Shown here: one piece after another, positions 1 to 4,985 of the stretch
How positions within the stretch are numbered: position 1 is the stretch's first letter
Layout: each line of letters starts with the position of its first letter
Assembly: GCA_016198805.1 (NCBI GenBank)
Contig: JACQHU010000172.1
Location: 1 to 5,840, forward strand
Source: Armatimonadota bacterium
GTDB lineage: Bacteria; Sysuimicrobiota; Sysuimicrobiia; Sysuimicrobiales; Humicultoraceae
DNA length: 5,840 nt
Reading direction: 5' to 3'
Translations under genes and position numbers: made by a program
Notes under the pieces: generated by a model
Databases searched by the model: none
What the model was told of the DNA's origin: nothing
What the model saw: the letters and a program-made list of their open reading frames with translations, nothing else

Positions 1-1
1 C

Positions 2-463
2 GTGCTGCCGTCCGCCGTAGGATGCACCACCCGGTTCTATCTCATCGTCATCATCCTGTCGTTCATCGGGTGGGCGGGGTTCTCGCGGCTGATTCGCGGC
101 CTCGTCCTGGCCTTGAAGGAGCAGGAGTATGTGCTGGCGGCCAAGGCCGCAGGGCTTGAGGAGTTCAGGATCATCGTCCGCCACATCCTCCCCCAGACGT
201 CGTCGCTGGTCATCGTCGTGGCAACGCTGGGCATCCCCGGCGCGATTCTCGGAGAATCGGCGCTCTCGTTCTTCGGCTTCGGGGTCCGGGAGCCGTGCGC
301 GTCCTGGGGAAACCTCCTCACGAGCGCGTCGAACCTGCCGACCCTGATCCTGTCGCCATGGCTCCTGTTTCCAGGGCTGTTCATCATCGCCGCCGTGGTG
401 GCGTTCAACCTGTTCGGGGACGGGTTGCGGGACGCCCTTGACCCCCGGCACCGGACCGGGTAG
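2..463 (+). CDS. DppC/OppC-type ABC transporter permease, C-terminal part (5' end outside window)
   Basis: This is an inner-membrane subunit of a peptide/nickel-type ABC importer; only the C-terminal 153 or so residues are visible. The frame is open at the left edge. The GTG at base 2 is unlikely to be the real start, because DppC-family proteins are normally about 280-300 residues and the N-terminal membrane helices are missing. The cytoplasmic EAA loop that docks with the ATPase is visible at residues 42-64 of the fragment (YVLAAKAAG, then RIIVRHILPQ). The usual Glu of EAA is replaced by Leu (LAA). After it come a hydrophobic helix, the family block ALSFFGFGV...SWGNLL, a last membrane helix (about 119-137) and the typical C-terminus GDGLRDALDPR. 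It differs clearly from the DppC-type protein at 3903-4979, so it belongs to a separate transporter. The stop is TAG at 461-463. Family assignment is confident; the substrate is unknown. Confidence 0.93.
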   Translation: MLPSAVGCTTRFYLIVIILSFIGWAGFSRLIRGLVLALKEQEYVLAAKAAGLEEFRIIVRHILPQTSSLVIVVATLGIPGAILGESALSFFGFGVREPCASWGNLLTSASNLPTLILSPWLLFPGLFIIAAVVAFNLFGDGLRDALDPRHRTG

Positions 464-472
464 GCTCCTGCG

Positions 473-964
473 ATGGTGACCAGAACGACCCACCTGGCCA
501 GACGCCCGCGCCGCGGCACCCGCGCCGCGGCCGTCACCTTCCTGTTCTGGGCAGCAGGGGTCCTGGCGATCGCCGGCGCGCTGGTGGCCCTGGATCGCGC
601 CTGGCTTGCCCGCCACCGCGTCGATCCATCCGACCCCGCGGTGCGGGTGGCCGGCGCGGTCCGGAGCATCTCCGGGAGCACCGGCGTCCGGCGGGCCACC
701 TACAACCCCGCCACGCGGTCGGCGCGGGTCGAGGTCACGTCGCGATACTACGATGCCACGAAGTCGGTGAAGGAGAACCGCGAGTACCTGGCGACCGAGG
801 CGCGGCTGGGGGCGCAGCTGGCGCTGTATGATAACAAGGCGGTGGACCAGGTGACCATCGCCCTCTATACCCGGCGGACCCTGCTGGCCACCGTGGAGGC
901 CCGGCAGGGCCAGGCTTTTGAGCAGATGCGCGTCGAGTACAGCGGTCCACTCTCGCCGGAGTAG
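473..964 (+). CDS. Membrane-anchored protein of unknown function (163 aa)
   Basis: I do not recognise a family. The N-terminus (residues 1-17) is rich in Arg. It is followed by one hydrophobic segment at about 18-40 and then an Arg at 42, so the positive-inside rule predicts a cytoplasmic N-terminus and an exported C-terminal domain of about 120 residues. That domain alternates strand-like stretches (SARVEVTSRYY at 83-93; VDQVTIALYTRRTLLATVEA at 124-143) with a charged helix-like stretch (about 98-119), suggesting a small alpha/beta fold. There is no lipobox and no cysteine. The ATG at 473 lies 9 bases after the upstream permease stop. A weak GGGTAGG at 458-464 is the only Shine-Dalgarno-like sequence. 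Close spacing suggests co-transcription with the upstream transporter, possibly as an accessory envelope protein, but that is inference. Codon bias matches the neighbours, supporting a real gene. Confidence 0.8.
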   Translation: MVTRTTHLARRPRRGTRAAAVTFLFWAAGVLAIAGALVALDRAWLARHRVDPSDPAVRVAGAVRSISGSTGVRRATYNPATRSARVEVTSRYYDATKSVKENREYLATEARLGAQLALYDNKAVDQVTIALYTRRTLLATVEARQGQAFEQMRVEYSGPLSPE

Positions 965-965
965 C

Positions 966-990
966 CGAGAAGGAGGTGGTGCGCCTCTCG
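966..990 (+). promoter_or_regulatory. Possible small hairpin in the leader of the binding-protein gene
   Basis: CGAGA (966-970) pairs with TCTCG (986-990), and after a bulged A971 two further G-C pairs form (972-973 with 984-985), leaving a 10-base loop. The structure would partly mask the strong Shine-Dalgarno-like AAGGAGGTG at 970-978. There is no T-run after it, so it is not a typical intrinsic terminator. A stem this short could arise by chance in GC-rich DNA. Confidence 0.25.
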
Positions 991-1038
991 AAAGGAGAAG
1001 AGCCCATACTGGGGGGCCATTCGCTTCACGATCCGTAA
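979..1038 (+). other. Possible 19-codon leader ORF upstream of the binding-protein gene
   Basis: A GTG at 979 opens a 19-codon frame (V/M-R-L-S-K-G-E-E-P-I-L-G-G-H-S-L-H-D-P) ending at TAA 1036-1038. Directly before it is AAGGAGGTG (970-978), a long match to the Shine-Dalgarno consensus, although only 2 bases separate GGAGG from the GTG, which is tighter than usual. The TAA overlaps the ribosome binding site of the next gene (AAAGGAGG at 1037-1044), an arrangement that could couple translation. The peptide resembles nothing I recognise. It may simply be spacer sequence. Confidence 0.2.
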
Positions 1039-1044
1039 AGGAGG
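1037..1044 (+). promoter_or_regulatory. Strong ribosome binding site of the substrate-binding protein gene
   Basis: AAAGGAGG lies 9 bases before the ATG at 1054. It is the strongest well-spaced Shine-Dalgarno in the window and fixes the start of the binding protein. A strong site here fits the usual need for excess binding protein over permease. Confidence 0.8.
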
Positions 1045-1053
1045 CCGAAAGGC

Positions 1054-2814
1054 ATGAGGTTTATGCGCACGTTGCTGGTGCTCACGCTGGTGATCATGCT
1101 GGCCGGCGTGACCGGGGTAGCGCAGGGACAGGCGGTCAGGAATCCGGACACCCTGGTCATCGCGACCATCGGGGACCCGGAGACTCTTGACTACTCCTAC
1201 GCCTACGACACGGCCAGCTCCCAGGTCTTCCTGTGGCACATCTATGAGACCCTCATCTTCTTCAATGGGGGCTCCACGGGCACGTTTGTCCCGATGCTGG
1301 CCACCGAGGTGCCCAGTCTCGCGAACGGCGGTATCTCGAAGGACGGCAGGACCTACACCTTCAAGCTGCGGGACGGCGTGAAGTTCCACGATGGCACGCC
1401 GCTGACGGCTGAAGACGTCAAGTACTCCCTGCTCCGGTTCATGTTCATGGACCGCGACGGCGGGCCGTCCGAGCTGCTGCTGACGCCCATTGTCGAGTCG
1501 CACGGCACCCGGGACGACAAGGGCACCCTGCGGCTGGAGCTGTTCCGCGAGGCGGATAATGCCATCAAGGTCTCGGGGAACACCATCAGCATCACCTTGA
1601 AGAGGCCGTTTGCCCCCTTCCTGTCCATCATGGCGACCTGGTCGATGGCCGTCAGCAAGAAGTGGGCCATCGCGCAGCGCGACTGGAACGGGACCGCCGG
1701 CGACCTGAGCAGACTGAACAACCCCAAGAAGCCGGATGACACGCCGTTGTTCACCAAGACCAACGGCACCGGGCCGTTCAAGCTGGTCCAGTGGGACCGC
1801 TCGGGCCGTCAGGTCATCATGGAGCGGAATGACACGTACTGGCGCAAGCCGGCAGCCCTCAAGCGGGTCATCATCCGGGTCGTCGAGGACTTTGGCGCCC
1901 GGCGACTGATGCTGCAGCAGGGGGATGCCGACATCGTCAGCGTCGGCCGGCCGCAGAAGCCTCAGGTGGAGGGGCTGCCCGGAGTGCGTATCATCGACGA
2001 CCTGTCCCGCTTGGTCACCCACGGGGTCTTCATGAACATGAAGGTCGACACCGGCGCCGGCAACCCCGACGTCGGCAGCGGGCGGTTGGACGGCGCCGGG
2101 ATCCCCGGGGATTTCTTCGCCGATGTCAACGTGCGCCGCGGCATTGCGCAAGCCTTCGACTACAACACGGCGCTGCGCGACTGCTGGGGCAACAAGGCCA
2201 CCGTCGGGAACGGGCCGATCCCCAAGGGGATGTTCGGGTATATCTCCACGGGGAAATGGTACGCCTACGACCCGGCCAAGGCGGCCGCAGCCTTCCGCGA
2301 GGCCCGGGGCGGCCAGGTGTGGAGCACCGGCTTCCGGTTCAGCATCCTGTACAACACCGGGAACACCATCCGGGAGTGCATGGCGGGGGTGTTGAAGGCG
2401 GGCGTGGAGGCGCTGAACCCCAAGTTTCGGGTGGACGTGCGAAGCATTACCTTCCCCACGCTGCTCCAGCAGTACCGCCAGGGCCGGCTGCCCATCTTCA
2501 TCATCGGGTGGGCGGCTGACTTCCCGGATGCCGACAACTTCGTGACGCCGTTCATGCACAGCACCGGCGTCTACTCCAACGCCCAGGGGTACAAGAGCCC
2601 CGAAGTGGACAAACTGATCGAGGAGGCCCGGTTCGAGACCGATCCGGGCAAGCGGCGGGCGACGTTCGCCAAGCTGCAGGAGTTCGCGTACAACGACGTG
2701 ACGACCATCTACTACTATGCCGTCGGGCTCCAGGTCATGCGGAGCTGGGTGCGCGGCTGGTACCACAACCCGGCGTTCTTCGCGGAGTACCTGTACCCCA
2801 TGTTCAAACAGTAG
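1054..2814 (+). CDS. Periplasmic substrate-binding protein of a peptide-type ABC transporter (family 5, DppA/OppA-like)
   Basis: It binds the transported solute outside the membrane and delivers it to the DppB/DppC-type permeases encoded just downstream. The 586-residue length is at or slightly above the usual family range. Residues 1-26 form a Sec signal peptide: Arg at 2 and 5, hydrophobic core about 6-22, likely cleavage near AQG or GQA at 24-27. It has no cysteine near the cleavage site, so it is probably soluble rather than a lipoprotein. The SBP_bac_5 signature is at 102-128 (TFKLRDGVKFHDGTPLTAED). Further family blocks are GTGPFKLVQWD at 238-248, RNDTYWRKP at 258-266, FMNMKV at 326-331, RRGIAQAFDY at 361-370, and WAADFPDADNFVTPFMHS at 486-503. 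A Gly/Asp-rich stretch at about 332-356 looks like an inserted loop. The start is set by the ribosome binding site at 1037-1044 and by the signal peptide. The stop is TAG. Substrate cannot be inferred: members bind peptides, nickel chelates, sugars or opines. Confidence 0.95.
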   Translation: MRFMRTLLVLTLVIMLAGVTGVAQGQAVRNPDTLVIATIGDPETLDYSYAYDTASSQVFLWHIYETLIFFNGGSTGTFVPMLATEVPSLANGGISKDGRTYTFKLRDGVKFHDGTPLTAEDVKYSLLRFMFMDRDGGPSELLLTPIVESHGTRDDKGTLRLELFREADNAIKVSGNTISITLKRPFAPFLSIMATWSMAVSKKWAIAQRDWNGTAGDLSRLNNPKKPDDTPLFTKTNGTGPFKLVQWDRSGRQVIMERNDTYWRKPAALKRVIIRVVEDFGARRLMLQQGDADIVSVGRPQKPQVEGLPGVRIIDDLSRLVTHGVFMNMKVDTGAGNPDVGSGRLDGAGIPGDFFADVNVRRGIAQAFDYNTALRDCWGNKATVGNGPIPKGMFGYISTGKWYAYDPAKAAAAFREARGGQVWSTGFRFSILYNTGNTIRECMAGVLKAGVEALNPKFRVDVRSITFPTLLQQYRQGRLPIFIIGWAADFPDADNFVTPFMHSTGVYSNAQGYKSPEVDKLIEEARFETDPGKRRATFAKLQEFAYNDVTTIYYYAVGLQVMRSWVRGWYHNPAFFAEYLYPMFKQ

Positions 2815-2822
2815 ACGGGCCC

Positions 2823-2863
2823 AGGGAATGGGCGGCCCGGGCGCAGCCCGGGCCGCCTACCCT
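2823..2863 (+). promoter_or_regulatory. Strong intra-operon GC hairpin between binding-protein and permease genes
   Basis: A perfect 12-base-pair inverted repeat, GGCGGCCCGGGC (2831-2842) and GCCCGGGCCGCC (2846-2857), closes on a 3-base loop. It extends by T2829-A2859 and G2830-T2858 (a wobble in RNA) and, after a 2-base bulge (AA at 2827-2828), by AGGG (2823-2826) with CCCT (2860-2863). This gives an 18-pair stem filling most of the 60-base gap. No T-run follows, so full rho-independent termination is unlikely. A 3' end stabiliser for the binding-protein message, or partial attenuation before the permeases, fits what is known of such operons. The same structure would form in the antisense transcript. 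Confidence 0.75.
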
Positions 2864-2867
2864 GTCT

Positions 2868-2872
2868 GGAGG
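2868..2872 (+). promoter_or_regulatory. Ribosome binding site of the DppB-type permease, unusually close to its ATG
   Basis: GGAGG is only 2 bases before the ATG at 2875 and 4 bases after the outer edge of the hairpin at 2823-2863. No other ATG, GTG or TTG occurs in frame between the previous stop (2812-2814) and 2875. The next ATG, at 2902, would remove the conserved YIARRL start of the protein. The start at 2875 is therefore kept despite the tight spacing, which may lower translation. Confidence 0.5.
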
Positions 2873-2874
2873 CC

Positions 2875-3900
2875 ATGGCCACCTACATTGCCCGCCGGCT
2901 GATGTTGCTGCCCCTCGTGGCGTTCGGGGTCACCATCCTGATCTTTGCGCTGCTCCAGTTCCTGCACCCCGCCATCCGCGCCGGCGCCTTCATCACGAAT
3001 CCCAACCAGCTGAAGGCCATCGACGCGATCATCAAGAAGTACGGCCTGGACCAACCGGTCTACGTCCAGTACTGGACCTGGCTACGCGAGGTCTTCCACG
3101 GCAACCTGGGATGGTCGCAGAGCGTCCGCCTGCCGGTGCTAGACGCCATCATTGCCTTCTTCCCGACAACGCTGGAACTCACGTTGTATGCCTTCGTGCC
3201 CATCATGATTGTTGGAGTGTGGCTGGGCACGGCGGCCGCGGTGCACCGGGACAAGGTCGTTGACCACCTGTCGCGGGTGTTCTCGATCTCATTCCGGTCG
3301 CTGCCGAGCTTCGTGTGGGGGCTGCTGATCCTGATGGTCTTCTACGGCCGGTTCAACTGGTTCCCGCCCGGCCGGCTGTCGCTGGAGGCCGATCTCTTCG
3401 TCCGCTCAGCGCAGTTCACGAAGTATACGGGCCTGATGACGGCGGACGCGCTGCTCAACGGCCAGCTCTGGATCTTCTTCGATGCCCTGCGGCATCTGGC
3501 CGGGCCGGCCCTGACGCTGACCATGGTCTCGGTGGCGCTATTGGTCCGTGTCACGCGCTCATCCATGCTGGAAGCATTGAGCCAGGACTACGTCCGCACA
3601 GCCCGGGCCAAAGGCCTGGCGCCGGCCGTCGTCAACACCAGGCACGCCCGCAAGAACGCCCTCATCCCGGTGATCACGCTGTCCAGCCTGACCATTGTGG
3701 GATTACTGAACGGCGTGGTCATCATCGAGACTATCTTTAACTACCCCGGCATCGGCCGCTGGGGAGCCTTTGCCGCACAGCAACTGGACATCCCCGGCGT
3801 CACCGGCTTCACCATGTTCATCGCGGCCCTCACCGTGCTGGGGAACCTGGCCGCGGACATCATGTACGCCTACTTCGACCCCCGGATCCGGCTGCAATAA
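2875..3900 (+). CDS. DppB/OppB-type ABC transporter permease
   Basis: This inner-membrane subunit forms half of the translocation channel with the DppC-type protein that follows. At 341 residues it is normal for the family. The N-terminus YIARRLMLLP and first membrane helix (about 9-28) match the BPD_transp_1 N-terminal domain, followed by the family stretch YGLDQPVYVQYWTWL (56-70) and HGNLGWS (75-81). Further membrane helices fall at about 101-121, 138-157, 206-225, 263-286 and 313-333. The EAA loop that contacts the ATPase is at 238-265 (DYVRTARAKGL, then RKNALIP). The conserved FNYPGIGRWG is at 288-297 and the family C-terminus YFDPRIRL at 333-340. The stop is TAA, 2 bases before the next gene, so the two permeases are very likely translated together. 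A strong hairpin precedes the gene and probably tunes its level below that of the binding protein. Confidence 0.95.
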   Translation: MATYIARRLMLLPLVAFGVTILIFALLQFLHPAIRAGAFITNPNQLKAIDAIIKKYGLDQPVYVQYWTWLREVFHGNLGWSQSVRLPVLDAIIAFFPTTLELTLYAFVPIMIVGVWLGTAAAVHRDKVVDHLSRVFSISFRSLPSFVWGLLILMVFYGRFNWFPPGRLSLEADLFVRSAQFTKYTGLMTADALLNGQLWIFFDALRHLAGPALTLTMVSVALLVRVTRSSMLEALSQDYVRTARAKGLAPAVVNTRHARKNALIPVITLSSLTIVGLLNGVVIIETIFNYPGIGRWGAFAAQQLDIPGVTGFTMFIAALTVLGNLAADIMYAYFDPRIRLQ

Positions 3901-3902
3901 GG

Positions 3903-4979
3903 ATGCGAACGCTTCAGGCGCTGCTCGAGCGGGTCCGGGCCAACCGCCGGGAGTTCGGCGCAGCCGCAGCGCTGGCGGCGGCGGTCACCCTGCTGGGGTT
4001 CGTGATCCCGGCGGTCCGGGATCGCATGGCCCGCGCCCCGCTGGCGGCGGGACAGTTCCTGCTGCTGGTCCTGTTCGTGGCGGCGTTCTGGGTTGTCCCG
4101 TCGGACTTCACTAGGCGGATGCGCAAGAACCCGCTCTCGGTGGTCGGGTTCTCGCTCATCGTGCTGTTTGTTGCCATCGCGGTCCTGGCGCCGATCCTGG
4201 CGCCGCCGCCGCCGACGTCGCGCGACCCGTACCTGATCCCGCAGGAGGGCTTCGGCGCCATCCCCCGGCCGCCGCGCTCCGGGCATCCCTTCGGCACCAC
4301 CGAGCGGCAGTATGACCTCTACTACGGGATCGTCTGGGGCACGCGGACCGCGCTGCGCGTCTCTATCATCGTCATCGCCATTGCGGCCGTCATCGGTGTC
4401 GTCCTGGGAGGGCTCGCGGGCTACTATGGGGGCCGGATCGATGAGGTGATCATGCGCGTGACCGATGTCTTCCTGGCGTTCCCGGGCCTGGTGCTCGCCG
4501 TCACGGTGGTCGCGGTCCTGGGCCGGAGCCTGGATAACATCATGATCGCCATCGCGATCGTGCATTGGCCGACCTACGCCCGTCTGCTGCGCGGCGACAT
4601 CCTGACGGTCCGGGGGCGAGACTATGTCGAAGCCGCCCGCGCCGCCGGCGCTGGCGACCTTCGCATCATCCTGCGGCACGTGATCCCCAATGCCATTTAT
4701 CCCTTCATGGTGTTGAGTTCGCTGGATATGGGCCTCATCGTGATCATCGCCGCGGCGCTCAGCTTCCTGGGCCTGGGGGCGGAGGTCGGGTACGCCGACT
4801 GGGGGATGTTGATCAACCTGTCCCGGGACTGGATCGTCGGCTCGCCCGGGAATCCGTTTGCCTACTGGTATGTCCTGATCTTCCCGGGCGCCGCGATCTT
4901 CCTTTTCGTCCTGGGCTGGAACCTGCTGGGCGACGCCTTCCGGGACATTCTCGACCCCCGCCTGAGGGGCGCCAGCTAG
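3903..4979 (+). CDS. DppC/OppC-type ABC transporter permease with an extended N-terminus
   Basis: This is the second channel subunit, partner of the DppB-type protein. The canonical DppC body begins near residue 73 (MRKNPLSVVGFSLIVLFV), with its first helix at about 79-99, the HPFGTTERQYDL block at 128-139 and the core domain TRTALRVS from 147. The EAA loop is at 241-263 (YVEAARAAGAGDLRIILRH, then VIPN), followed by ALSFLGLG (285-292), ADWGML (298-303) and the C-terminus GDAFRDILDPR. Residues 1-72 are extra: two more hydrophobic segments at about 19-36 and 50-66, giving about eight possible membrane helices instead of six and a total of 358 residues against the usual 280-300. The ATG at 3903 is 2 bases after the DppB-type stop with only AAGG touching it, so translation probably depends on coupling. 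ATGs at 4026 and 4119 are alternatives but also lack a good ribosome binding site. The stop is TAG. No ATPase gene follows. Confidence 0.93.
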   Translation: MRTLQALLERVRANRREFGAAAALAAAVTLLGFVIPAVRDRMARAPLAAGQFLLLVLFVAAFWVVPSDFTRRMRKNPLSVVGFSLIVLFVAIAVLAPILAPPPPTSRDPYLIPQEGFGAIPRPPRSGHPFGTTERQYDLYYGIVWGTRTALRVSIIVIAIAAVIGVVLGGLAGYYGGRIDEVIMRVTDVFLAFPGLVLAVTVVAVLGRSLDNIMIAIAIVHWPTYARLLRGDILTVRGRDYVEAARAAGAGDLRIILRHVIPNAIYPFMVLSSLDMGLIVIIAAALSFLGLGAEVGYADWGMLINLSRDWIVGSPGNPFAYWYVLIFPGAAIFLFVLGWNLLGDAFRDILDPRLRGAS

Positions 4980-4985
4980 CCGGTC

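Noticed and set aside
1005..1010. CATACT as a possible -10 promoter element before the binding-protein gene
   Set aside because: Only four of six bases match the consensus, and no -35-like hexamer occurs at a suitable distance upstream.
918..1190. 90-codon plus-strand frame spanning the leader and the start of the binding-protein gene
   Set aside because: It overlaps the end of one gene and the signal peptide of another in a different frame, and its sequence is compositionally biased with no domain.
64..2515. 14-base direct repeat CATCGGGTGGGCGG at 64-77 and 2502-2515
   Set aside because: Both copies lie inside unrelated coding regions and encode ordinary family residues (IGWA). No flanking structure or further copy was seen, so it looks like coincidence.
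865..2766. 633-codon open frame on the minus strand opposite the binding-protein gene
   Set aside because: It mirrors the codons of a clear family 5 binding protein with strong G/C third-position bias, which suppresses antisense stops. Its product is low-complexity, rich in Arg, His, Asp, Gly and Pro, with no recognisable domain.
2831..2857. Classical rho-independent terminator after the binding-protein gene
   Set aside because: The stem is strong, but no T-run follows and the permease genes of the same transporter lie directly downstream, so a regulatory or mRNA-stabilising role is preferred.
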